Source: a virus
Direction: 5' to 3' (one strand)
DNA: 37,170 bases
IMG/VR virus record: IMGVR_UViG_3300048597_000656
Span: 1 to 37,170 of that record
This document shows positions 29,787 to 36,181 of the stretch, in pieces. Within the stretch, counting starts at the first letter, position 1. Each line of letters starts with the position of its first letter. The position numbers were made by a program, and so were the translations under genes. Under the pieces are notes generated by a model. It was not told the DNA's origin. It searched no databases and saw only the letters and a list, made by a program, of their open reading frames with translations.

Positions 29787-31865
29787 TCAGACCGCCTCCA
29801 GGAACGTCTTCCGGGCGCCCCGTTTTTCGTCGTCGGGGAGCGCGCGCTCGACCAGTGCGCCGTTCATCAGGCCGTGCTCGACCGCCGCCTCGATCTGTCG
29901 CTTGGTCAGCCGAAGCTGGGGGGCGCGGTCCCTAAGCGACCGGGGCGTGTGCCGGACGGCGTCCCGGGCCTGCGCCCGAACGAACGCGACGACCTCCCGC
30001 AGCGCGCGCTCGATGGCGTCCTCGGGGCGCGCTGCGGCGACGCGCTCGAACCCCCAGCCATCGGTGCGACGGATCCAGATCGCGTCCGGGTGCGCGTGGC
30101 CGTCCGTCAGCTTGGGGACGTGGGAGCGGAGGACCCTGCCCTTCTGGACCTCCTCGGCCGCGATCGTCGGCGGCAGCGGGAGGTCGGACTTCGCCAGGTC
30201 GTGCTTCAGGAGCACGTGCACGGCGCGGGCCGCGTCCGACATCGCGGCGCCGCCTCGACCGGCGTACTGGTCAGCGACGGCGTCCCGGCTGGCCTGCTTC
30301 GACACGTGGTGCTGGAGGAACAGCCCGCCGCCGACCTCGCGCCGGAACCGGCGCAGTGCCGTCATCAGCGCCTGCTCGCCGTCGTTCACGTACCGCTCGC
30401 CGGGCCCGAAACTGACGGCGGGGTCGATGTAGGTCGCCGCGAGCCCGATCGGCCCGTAGGCGTCGATCAGGCGTTGCAGGTGCACGGTCTCGACGAGCTG
30501 GTCGTACTCGGCGCCGACGACCAGCGGAATCCGGACGGCCGAGGCGTCGATCACGTAGAGCCGCGCCTGGACGTACCGGACCGCCTCCGCGGACAGTTGC
30601 AGCGCCTTGCAGACGTGGTGCAGGCGGTACTCGATGCGGCGGCGGTCGTCCTCGCCGGACAGCATCAGCACCGGCCCCGGGCGCATCACTTCAAACCCGA
30701 GGATGGGCTGGCCGAGGATGATGTGGATCGCCTCGTACAGCGAGAGCGTGGTCTTGCCGGTCCCGCCCTCGCCGTAGCGGACCGCGATGTCGCACGGCAG
30801 GTAGCCGTGCACGACCATCTCCGGGGCCGGGGGCGCGTTCTCGAACACGTCGAGCGACACGCGGCACTGGTCGGGATCGAACGAGACGGTCTCCGTCGGT
30901 CCGGGTGCGACCGGCTCCGTGGGCGCCTGGTCGGTCGGCGGCTCGTCTTCGTATGCCTCGACCGGCGCAAGTTCGGCCGCGATCGGTTCCGCCTGGCGCC
31001 GCCGTGTCTCGCCGAACTTCGCGACTGCGGACGTGGCCATCGGCTCGACCCGGGTCAGCAGGTCGATGCCGTCCGCGTTCTTCGTCGTGTTGCCCTGCTC
31101 GAGCAGCGCGGTGAGGTTGGCCGCGATGTCCGGCGCGCTCATGCCCCGCGCGGCCCAGCGAGCGGACAGCGACAGCATCGCCTCGTACCGGCCGTCACCC
31201 GACCGGAAGCGTTCGCGGAGCTCGGCGTCGGTGACCGTCGAGACCTTGGTCTTTCCGGTGCTGCCGTCGCCAGTGAAGTACAGCGGTTCAAGGTCGGCCG
31301 CCTGGTCGACCGTGCGGCCGTGGATCGGGATCGCGACGTACAGCGCGCCGCGGATCCGGCCGATGTAGAACGACTGCGACAGCGTGAACGACTCGCGCGA
31401 GGCGCCGCCCTTCAGCACCCGGTTGGCGCGGGCGACCAGCGTCGCGCGTTCGTCCGGCAGGGCCGGCTCCGACAGCGGGAACAGCGCCCGCCATCGCGGC
31501 CGCTGCTCGGTGTGGGATGGCGAGGTGTAGAGCACGCACTCCAGCGCCGCGCCGGCGAGCAGCGCCGCCGCCTCTTCCGGCGGCATTTCCTCGCCGTCGT
31601 AGTCGAGCTCGACGCCAAAGATCCGGCGAACGTTCGCCGCGTGCCGGATGCAGCCGGCCTCCGAGAGCGCGTCGCCGTACTCGGCCAGCGAGATCAGCGG
31701 GCAGTCGGCCTTTCGCAGATACACGGCGGCCTTCACGATGCGCGCGACCAGTTCCGTCCACGGGACGTCGGTGCGCTCGGTCTTGTCGCGGGGCGTGACG
31801 TCGGGAAACAGCGTGTAGGTAATGATCGGGTTGCAGCCGATCGAGTCCTGCGCGGCGGCCATCAT
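29787..31865 (-). CDS. replication protein, primase-polymerase-like plus RepA-type helicase
   Basis: The 692-residue protein has two parts. The N-terminal part (about 1-200) carries FGVELDYDGEEMPP (acidic D-x-D-like motif near 88-90) and YTSPSHTEQRPRWRALFPLS (S-x-H motif near 115-118), a pattern seen in archaeo-eukaryotic primase-polymerase proteins. The second part has VRYGEGGTGKTTLSLYEA (Walker A 365-373), VLMLSGEDDRRR and FLQHHVSKQA, like RepA/KaiC-type hexameric helicases. It would initiate and drive phage replication. Start at ATG 31863-31865; another in-frame ATG sits one codon downstream. Confidence 0.75.
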   Translation of the reverse strand: MMAAAQDSIGCNPIITYTLFPDVTPRDKTERTDVPWTELVARIVKAAVYLRKADCPLISLAEYGDALSEAGCIRHAANVRRIFGVELDYDGEEMPPEEAAALLAGAALECVLYTSPSHTEQRPRWRALFPLSEPALPDERATLVARANRVLKGGASRESFTLSQSFYIGRIRGALYVAIPIHGRTVDQAADLEPLYFTGDGSTGKTKVSTVTDAELRERFRSGDGRYEAMLSLSARWAARGMSAPDIAANLTALLEQGNTTKNADGIDLLTRVEPMATSAVAKFGETRRRQAEPIAAELAPVEAYEDEPPTDQAPTEPVAPGPTETVSFDPDQCRVSLDVFENAPPAPEMVVHGYLPCDIAVRYGEGGTGKTTLSLYEAIHIILGQPILGFEVMRPGPVLMLSGEDDRRRIEYRLHHVCKALQLSAEAVRYVQARLYVIDASAVRIPLVVGAEYDQLVETVHLQRLIDAYGPIGLAATYIDPAVSFGPGERYVNDGEQALMTALRRFRREVGGGLFLQHHVSKQASRDAVADQYAGRGGAAMSDAARAVHVLLKHDLAKSDLPLPPTIAAEEVQKGRVLRSHVPKLTDGHAHPDAIWIRRTDGWGFERVAAARPEDAIERALREVVAFVRAQARDAVRHTPRSLRDRAPQLRLTKRQIEAAVEHGLMNGALVERALPDDEKRGARKTFLEAV

Positions 31866-32431
31866 GCGGCGTCCTTGCGGGCCGACTGCGATCCGTCGAA
31901 CCGCTTGTAGCGGAGCAGGCGTCGGGCATCGCTGTGCCAACGGATCAGTGGCTGGCCGTCGTCGTCGCGGCAGAAAACTGCAATGTTGTTCTGGCCGAGC
32001 ATCAGACCGCCGGACGTCCCGTCCCGCCGATCGGTGAAGTAGATGAACCCGACGGACCAGTGGCACGCCAGCAAAGCCGCCATGCCCAGCGGACTTCCCT
32101 TCCAATCGGACGCGGACACGCTCCGCGCGTGGAAGGGGCCGAGGAAGCAGGTCGTACCGAGCGCCTGCGCGTAGCTCCAGGCCTGTGGGATAGCCTCCGG
32201 AACCGGCCTGATGTTCGTCGACGAGAACTGCTTGACCTCAATCGCGAGCGGAACGTCGGGCAGGCCGCTGAGGCGGAACCCGATATCGAGGCGGTAGCCG
32301 GTACGCTCGAGCACGGCCTGGCGCTTCAGCGACGCGCAGAACGGCGCGATCGTGTCGGCGACGAATTGCTCGGCCGCGTCCTCCGAGTCGAACTCCATCG
32401 GCCGCGCGCCGCCCCGCCAGATGTCCGTCAC
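31862..32431 (-). CDS. PD-(D/E)XK nuclease-like protein
   Basis: The 189-residue protein starts at GTG 32429-32431, overlapping the upstream stop. It has a helical N-terminus (DSEDAAEQFVADTIAPF) and GYRLDIGFRLSGLPDVPLAIEVKQFSST, in which Asp of LDIGF and Glu-Val-Lys fit the D...E-x-K catalytic core of restriction-like nucleases. Later segments (HWSVGFIYFTDRR, NIAVFCRDDDG) are beta-rich. It could process replication intermediates, or degrade host or rival DNA. Catalysis is inferred from the motif alone. Confidence 0.62.
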   Translation of the reverse strand: MTDIWRGGARPMEFDSEDAAEQFVADTIAPFCASLKRQAVLERTGYRLDIGFRLSGLPDVPLAIEVKQFSSTNIRPVPEAIPQAWSYAQALGTTCFLGPFHARSVSASDWKGSPLGMAALLACHWSVGFIYFTDRRDGTSGGLMLGQNNIAVFCRDDDGQPLIRWHSDARRLLRYKRFDGSQSARKDAA

Positions 32432-32718
32432 AGCACCGCCCTCACCGCCCGCCCCTCGTACGTCCACGCGCCGTTGACCAGGCGGAATCCGACCAGCGCG
32501 GCGTCGTGCGGGTAGCGACACAGCGTCTCGACCGTTTCACGTGAAACGCGGATTGCGCCGTCCGGGCCGAGGTGCGGCACCAGATCGCCGGCGTAGCGGC
32601 GCGCCCGCCAGATCAGGTCGAGCTCGCGGCTGGACGGGGTTCGGCGCGTGTAGGAATCGTCCTGCGCCAAGCTGGAACCAGCACGGCTCAAGGGTGCGAA
32701 TTGCGGGAAATCCGCCAT
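32428..32718 (-). CDS. early-operon protein of unknown function
   Basis: The 96-residue protein has a polar, Ser/Arg-rich N-terminal half (SLAQDDSYTRRTPSS), then RELDLIWRARRYAGDLVPHLGPDG and VSRETVETLCRYPHDAALVGFRLVNGAWTYEG. The last part is a strand-rich segment, and the middle resembles a short HTH without a clear match. It starts directly after the upstream stop (TAG then ATG). No function can be assigned. Confidence 0.55.
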   Translation of the reverse strand: MADFPQFAPLSRAGSSLAQDDSYTRRTPSSRELDLIWRARRYAGDLVPHLGPDGAIRVSRETVETLCRYPHDAALVGFRLVNGAWTYEGRAVRAVL

Positions 32719-32979
32719 CTAGCGCCGCGCAGCGAAGGGGAGTTCGCGGCCTGACTCACCCGGCCCGGGATCGCGCTCCCGGAAATTCCCGGCTTTTCCC
32801 CGGCGCGCCACGCGCTCCGCCAGTACGGTCGCGGCATGTACTCGGCTCCGCACCGCTTCGCCGACCACGCGCTCGCAGAACTCCGCGAGGTCCAGGCCGT
32901 CGACGTCGCACAGATCGGCGAGGTCGGCGTGCACTTCCGGGTCCAGCTTGAAGCGGACGTCCTTGCGCTCGAGGCTCAT
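32719..32979 (-). CDS. ribbon-helix-helix-like protein
   Basis: The 86-residue protein has an N-terminal strand and two helices (DVRFKLDPEVHADLADLCDVDGLDLAEFCERVVGEAV) in the Arc/CopG pattern and a basic Arg-rich tail. It is next to the Cro-like gene and probably a dimeric DNA-binding regulator of early genes. It could bind the palindrome at 33801-33823, but that is speculation. Confidence 0.65.
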   Translation of the reverse strand: MSLERKDVRFKLDPEVHADLADLCDVDGLDLAEFCERVVGEAVRSRVHAATVLAERVARRGKAGNFRERDPGPGESGRELPFAARR

Positions 32980-32982
32980 GGC

Positions 32983-33192
32983 TCAAGCCGCCTCGGAGGC
33001 GACGGGCCGCAGCTCGTCGTCGTACAGGGAATCGTCGACGGGGCATCGCCCGAGGCTGACGTGCTCGATCTGGCACGCGCGCAGGAACGGAACGACGGGG
33101 CCCCACTGGGTCACGGCGCCGGCGGTGATACGGAGTCGGCGTGCCATTTCGGCTTGGCTGCCGAAGTATTCGATCGCGGTCTGGGTGCGCAT
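32983..33192 (-). CDS. Cro/YdaS-like regulator
   Basis: The 69-residue protein begins MRTQTAIEYFGSQAEMARRL and has RITAGAVTQWG, the helix-turn-helix of Cro/YdaS-type proteins (about residues 12-30). It is the first gene of the early minus-strand operon, divergent from the XRE repressor, the standard lysis-lysogeny arrangement. Its promoter lies so close that the message would have almost no leader. It probably competes with the repressor for the shared operators. Confidence 0.8.
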   Translation of the reverse strand: MRTQTAIEYFGSQAEMARRLRITAGAVTQWGPVVPFLRACQIEHVSLGRCPVDDSLYDDELRPVASEAA

Positions 33193-33200
33193 GACGCGCG

Positions 33201-33240
33201 ACGGTATAGCGCACTGTCCTACAAGTCAAGCACGCTAAAC
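33201..33240 (-). promoter_or_regulatory. early promoter covered by two operators (left cluster)
   Basis: On the minus strand -35 TTGACT (33224-33229) is followed by TATACC (33203-33208, spacer 15) or TACCGT (33201-33206, spacer 17). Operator L1 (33225-33240) covers the -35 and L2 (33204-33219) the -10. In the same orientation they read GTTTAGCGTGCTTGAC and GGACAGTGCGCTATAC, with starts 21 bp apart. A weaker third copy may adjoin at 33241-33256. Transcription would start about 2-5 bases before the cro-like ATG. Confidence 0.7.
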
Positions 33241-33288
33241 CACAAGCCAACTAAACTGATTCGGGGATTGCCTGAAGCGGACAGCGCC

Positions 33289-33729
33289 GTGCCGGACACC
33301 AACGAGACGATCGGCGCACGTATCCGGCGGCTGCGCACGAGCGCGGGCCTCAGCCAGTCGGAACTCGCGACCGCGGCCGGCGTCACCAAGGCCGCGATCT
33401 CGCAGTGGGAGACGGGCAACGTCTCCAATCTGAAGGCCGTAAACCTCATTGCCTTGGCGCACGCGTTCGAGGTGTCGGCCGAGGAAGTGTGGTCGGGAAT
33501 GCCGGCAAAAGCCGGGCCGACTGCGCTGGCCGACATCCCGCCGCGCCGGCTCGATCTCATCCGCGCGTACGGTCGACTCCCGGATGCGTGGCGCAAGCCG
33601 ATCCGGATGATGATCGAGTCCCTCGACGCCTCCATCGACCCCAAACGTCGCGCGTTTGAGGCCGACCGCGCGCGTGCCTCCGAAGTGATACGGCGTTCGG
33701 GGAAAGCCCGAGACAAGGCGCCGACGTAG
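33289..33729 (+). CDS. XRE-family repressor, CI-like, without peptidase domain
   Basis: The 146-residue protein starts at GTG 33289-33291 and has an XRE helix-turn-helix (NETIGARIRRLRTSAGLSQSELATAAGVTKAAISQWETG, residues 5-43). A short C-terminal region follows with IRAYGRLPDAWRKPIRMMIESL and a charged tail. No LexA/S24 Ser-Lys peptidase domain is present, so RecA-stimulated self-cleavage is unlikely. It sits between two operator clusters and divergent from the Cro-like gene. A TTG at 33268-33270 is an alternative start that adds 7 residues. Confidence 0.82.
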   Translation: MPDTNETIGARIRRLRTSAGLSQSELATAAGVTKAAISQWETGNVSNLKAVNLIALAHAFEVSAEEVWSGMPAKAGPTALADIPPRRLDLIRAYGRLPDAWRKPIRMMIESLDASIDPKRRAFEADRARASEVIRRSGKARDKAPT

Positions 33730-33740
33730 CGACATAACAC

Positions 33741-33798
33741 GTCAAGCGCACTGCCCGGGTTGTTTAGTGTGCTTGACGATGCGTTTAGTGCGCTGTAC
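33741..33798. promoter_or_regulatory. three repressor-type operators (right cluster)
   Basis: Three 16-bp sites start 21 bp apart: 33741-33756 (minus orientation, GGGCAGTGCGCTTGAC), 33762-33777 (GTTTAGTGTGCTTGAC) and 33783-33798 (GTTTAGTGCGCTGTAC). They share the core AG-Y-G-Y-GCT with the left cluster on the other side of the repressor gene. They overlap the promoter of the recombination/integrase operon. Confidence 0.75.
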
Positions 33799-33801
33799 GC
33801 T
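33773..33801 (+). promoter_or_regulatory. promoter of the recombination/integrase operon
   Basis: TTGACG (33773-33778), a 17-bp spacer and TACGCT (33796-33801) form a near-consensus promoter. Both elements are overlapped by operators of the right cluster. Its layout closely repeats that of the left promoter. Transcription would start near 33808. Confidence 0.75.
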
Positions 33802-33823
33802 CCTCCTACACGCTGTAGGAGGA
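33801..33823. promoter_or_regulatory. perfect palindrome over start site and ribosome-binding site
   Basis: TCCTCCTACA-CGC-TGTAGGAGGA is a perfect 10-bp inverted repeat with a 3-base spacer. Its right arm contains the AGGAGGA ribosome-binding site of the next gene and its left arm overlaps the predicted transcription start. As DNA it could be an operator; in longer read-through RNA the stem would hide the ribosome-binding site. Confidence 0.75.
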
Positions 33824-33827
33824 CGCC

Positions 33828-33971
33828 ATGTCTCGCGTTGCTCAGTTCCGAGGATTCGGCCGCGCCGTCGCGCGCTTTCGCCGCGCCGTCGAGGCCGGCG
33901 ACGAGCTCGCCCAGGTCGCGGCCCTCACCGACCTCGACGCCCTGAAGAACCGCGCGCGGGGGTTCGCATGA
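33828..33971 (+). CDS. small basic protein, first gene of the recombination operon
   Basis: A 47-residue protein (MSRVAQFRGFGRAVARFRRA to DALKNRARGFA) preceded by a strong AGGAGGA site at 4-base spacing. It is Arg- and Ala-rich, probably two helices. The stop overlaps the next start as ATGA. I do not recognise the family. A strong ribosome site, promoter and coupling make expression likely despite the length. Confidence 0.68.
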   Translation: MSRVAQFRGFGRAVARFRRAVEAGDELAQVAALTDLDALKNRARGFA

Positions 33972-34180
33972 GCCCCGCCGACCGGATCGTCTGGGCGCTC
34001 GGCGCGCTGTCGCTGATCGTCTCGTGCCTCGCGATCGTCGCGGTGCTCGTGACGGTCGTCGTCGAGCGGTTCGAGCGACGCCGGCCGACCGACGTGCTGC
34101 CCCCGCCCGTGCGCGACGTGAACCGGCAGTCGTCGTCGCTGATCGACGTGGACTTCCGCCAGCGCCGGAGGCTGTCGTGA
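33968..34180 (+). CDS. small single-pass membrane protein
   Basis: The 70-residue protein has a short polar start (MSPADRIVW), a membrane segment (about 9-35, ALGALSLIVSCLAIVAVLVTVVV) and a basic cytoplasmic tail with ERFERRRPTD. It is coupled by ATGA to the gene before and GTGA to the gene after. In this position small membrane proteins can act in host takeover or superinfection control, but nothing here shows which. Confidence 0.68.
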   Translation: MSPADRIVWALGALSLIVSCLAIVAVLVTVVVERFERRRPTDVLPPPVRDVNRQSSSLIDVDFRQRRRLS

Positions 34181-34410
34181 AGGCCGGCGCGTTCGGGTTC
34201 GACGCGAACGGGAGCCCGGTCGACGGCCCGGTCGTCGTCGTGATCGACAACGGCCGCGCGTGCGCGACCCCGCAGTACCTGCGCGCGATGCGCGTGATCG
34301 AAGCCGATGTCGAGGATCCGCGCGCGGTCGAGTACCAGGCCGAACGCGATCGCGATGCCGCCGAGTGGCGCCAGCTCGCGGCGCGCATCAACGCGGAGGC
34401 CGCGCGATGA
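34177..34410 (+). CDS. small protein upstream of the RecE-like gene
   Basis: The 77-residue protein starts at GTG 34177-34179 with GGAGG 5 bases upstream. It has MKAGAFGFDANGSPVDGPVVVVIDNG, a short beta hairpin, then a helical, charged C-terminus (YQAERDRDAAEWRQLAARINAEAAR). No family recognised. Coupled to both neighbours by overlapping start and stop codons. Confidence 0.65.
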   Translation: MKAGAFGFDANGSPVDGPVVVVIDNGRACATPQYLRAMRVIEADVEDPRAVEYQAERDRDAAEWRQLAARINAEAAR

Positions 34411-35255
34411 AGGCCCTGCGCGTCAACGTCCCCTTCGCCCGCTACGTCGAGATGCCGGGCACGAACGCCTCGTTCCTGAAGCGGTTCGCGCGCAGCCCCG
34501 CGCACGCGCGCGCGGACGTGACGGTGAGCGGCGACGCCGTCGAGTTCGGCTCGGCCGCGCACTGCGCGGTGCTCGAGCCCGAGCGGTTCCCGCGTGACTA
34601 CGTCGTCTGGGACCGCCGGACCGAGTCCGGGACGATGGCGCCCCGCCGCGGCAAGGCGTGGGACGAGTTCCGCCTGGCGCACGCCGACGCCGAGATCATC
34701 ACCGCGGACCAGTACGCGCGCGCGTGCACGCTGCGCGACGTCGTGCGCGCCGACCCGGACGCGATGCGCTACCTGCGCGTCGGGTTCGCCGAGGTCGTCG
34801 TGCAGTGGGCGCTCGGCGACCGGCCATGCAAGGCGCGCGTCGACTGGATGGCGACGGTCGACGGGCAGCCCGTGCTCGTCGACCTGAAGACCACGCGCGA
34901 CGTGCGCCCGGACGTGTTCGGCCGGTCGTGCGTGCAGTTCGGCTACCCGCTGCAGATGGCCTGGTACGCCGACGGGCTCGAGGCGGCGACGGGCCACCGC
35001 CCGCGCGTGGTCGTGATCGCGGTCGAGAGCGACGCCCCGCACGCGGTGGGCGTGTTCACGGTGGGCGACGACGTGCTCGACCTCGGCCGCGCGCAGTACC
35101 AGGCGCTGCTCGAGCGGCTCGCCGAGTGCGAGACGCGCAACGAGTGGCCCGGCCCGGTGATCGGCGAGCAGCCGCTGGTGCTCCCGGCGTGGGCGTGGCC
35201 GGACGGCGAAGACACGGGCGGCGGCGAGGACCTGAACTGGGAGAACGCAGCATGA
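34407..35255 (+). CDS. RecE/ExoVIII-like PD-(D/E)XK exonuclease
   Basis: The 282-residue protein starts ATGA-coupled (34407). It has SFLKRFARSPAHAR, VEFGSAAHCAVLEP (a G-x-x-x-H motif near residue 50) and the nuclease core CKARVDWMATVDGQPVLVDLKTTRD, where Asp of RVDW and D-x-K of VDLKTT fit the catalytic residues. An FGYPLQMAWYADGL segment follows. This matches the DUF3799/RecE-type exonucleases that make 3' ssDNA for recombination. No obvious Bet/RecT-type annealase gene follows. Confidence 0.83.
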   Translation: MKALRVNVPFARYVEMPGTNASFLKRFARSPAHARADVTVSGDAVEFGSAAHCAVLEPERFPRDYVVWDRRTESGTMAPRRGKAWDEFRLAHADAEIITADQYARACTLRDVVRADPDAMRYLRVGFAEVVVQWALGDRPCKARVDWMATVDGQPVLVDLKTTRDVRPDVFGRSCVQFGYPLQMAWYADGLEAATGHRPRVVVIAVESDAPHAVGVFTVGDDVLDLGRAQYQALLERLAECETRNEWPGPVIGEQPLVLPAWAWPDGEDTGGGEDLNWENAA

Positions 35256-35719
35256 CGGACACGAAGCGGCCGGAGATCCCGGAGACGTACCAGGACTGCG
35301 TCACCACGCGGTTCATGCAGGCCGAGGAGCTCGGCGACCGGAAGGTGACGCTGCGGATCGCGGCGCTGTACCGCGAGGAGCTCGCGAACGAGGAAGGCGG
35401 GACGTCGACGAAGACGACGATGGAGTTCGCGAAAGCGAACGGCGAGGTGATCAAGAAGCGCCTCGTCCTGAACCGGACGAACCTCGACTGTCTGCGCGCG
35501 CTGTGGGGCGACAAGGTCGCGGACTGGGTCGGGCACCGGATCACGATCCACGCGGTCCCGAACTGCTACCGCGGCAAGCCCGGCGTTCGCGTGTGGGGCT
35601 CGCCGGACCTCGAGCGCGACGTCGAGGTCGACGTGAAGTTGCCGCGCAAGCGCCCGTTCAAGATGACGCTGCACCGCGTCGAGCCGCCGGCGCGCGCCGC
35701 GACCGGCACGGAGGGCTGA
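35252..35719 (+). CDS. probable ssDNA-binding partner of the exonuclease
   Basis: The 155-residue protein is beta-rich with KVTLRIAALYREELAN, IKKRLVLNRTNLDCLRALWG, KVADWVGHRITIHAVPN and GVRVWGSPD. The pattern L-V-L-N-x-T-N-x-x-x-L followed by D-x-W-x-G-x-x-I resembles small proteins found beside phage recombination nucleases and likely to have an OB-like fold. It could be an SSB or annealing partner of the RecE-like nuclease. The function is inferred mainly from neighbourhood and pattern. Confidence 0.65.
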   Translation: MTDTKRPEIPETYQDCVTTRFMQAEELGDRKVTLRIAALYREELANEEGGTSTKTTMEFAKANGEVIKKRLVLNRTNLDCLRALWGDKVADWVGHRITIHAVPNCYRGKPGVRVWGSPDLERDVEVDVKLPRKRPFKMTLHRVEPPARAATGTEG

Positions 35720-35721
35720 CG

Positions 35722-35904
35722 ATGGCCCGTGGCCGCCCGCCGAAACTGCCTGGCGCCGCCTACGTCGACATCGCGTCGACGATCCACGTCCCGCCAGGTC
35801 CCGCGCGCGCGGCGCGGCTGCGCGAGCTGGCGGCGAAGTGGGGATGCCACGTCGAAACGATCCGCGACGCGGTCAACCGCGTGCAGAAAGCGGCGAAGGC
35901 GTAA
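35722..35904 (+). CDS. small HTH DNA-binding protein
   Basis: The 60-residue protein begins MARGRPPKLPG, an AT-hook-like basic motif, then ARLRELAAKWGCHVETIRDAVNRVQKAAK, which fits a helix-turn-helix. It follows the partner gene by 2 bases. It may regulate this operon or aid excision. Confidence 0.68.
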   Translation: MARGRPPKLPGAAYVDIASTIHVPPGPARAARLRELAAKWGCHVETIRDAVNRVQKAAKA

Positions 35905-35956
35905 GCCCCGCCCTCCCCGCCGCCGACGAGCAACTGACTACAGACCAGAGGGCCGC

Positions 35957-36181
35957 ATGTTCCTGAGCGACGCCGACGTGACCGCGATGACCGGGCTTGC
36001 CAAGGGCAAACACCGGCCGGCCACGCTGCGCCGCTGGCTGGAGCAGAACGGGTACACCTTCAAGGTGGATTTCTTCGCGCGGTACGATGGCTGGTACAGC
36101 GTCATGGACCCCCGCCAGCGAGCCGCCACCGTCGAGCCGCCGCGGGGCCGTGTGCGCGAACGGCTGCGGAGGACCGCATGA
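35957..36181 (+). CDS. DUF4224-type protein, excisionase candidate
   Basis: The 74-residue protein has FLSDADVTAMTGLAKGKHRPATLRRWLEQNGYTFKVD, the pattern of DUF4224 proteins that accompany phage integrases: a winged-helix-like domain with an RWL helix. It overlaps the integrase start as ATGA, so both are made together. It probably shapes attachment-site DNA for excision. Coordinates start at the ATG 35957 after a 52-base gap. Confidence 0.75.
   Translation: MFLSDADVTAMTGLAKGKHRPATLRRWLEQNGYTFKVDFFARYDGWYSVMDPRQRAATVEPPRGRVRERLRRTA

Noticed and set aside
29641-29787. Extended N-terminus of the gene ending at 29338
   Set aside because: The TGATG overlap at 29787 makes it possible, but the added 49 residues are translations of the iterons and palindrome, and the internal ATG has a much better ribosome-binding site; kept only as an alternative.
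33219-35042. 607-residue minus-strand frame across the switch and recombination genes
   Set aside because: It crosses promoters and operators, reads Arg/Ala-rich sequence and opposes several coupled genes with clear motifs.
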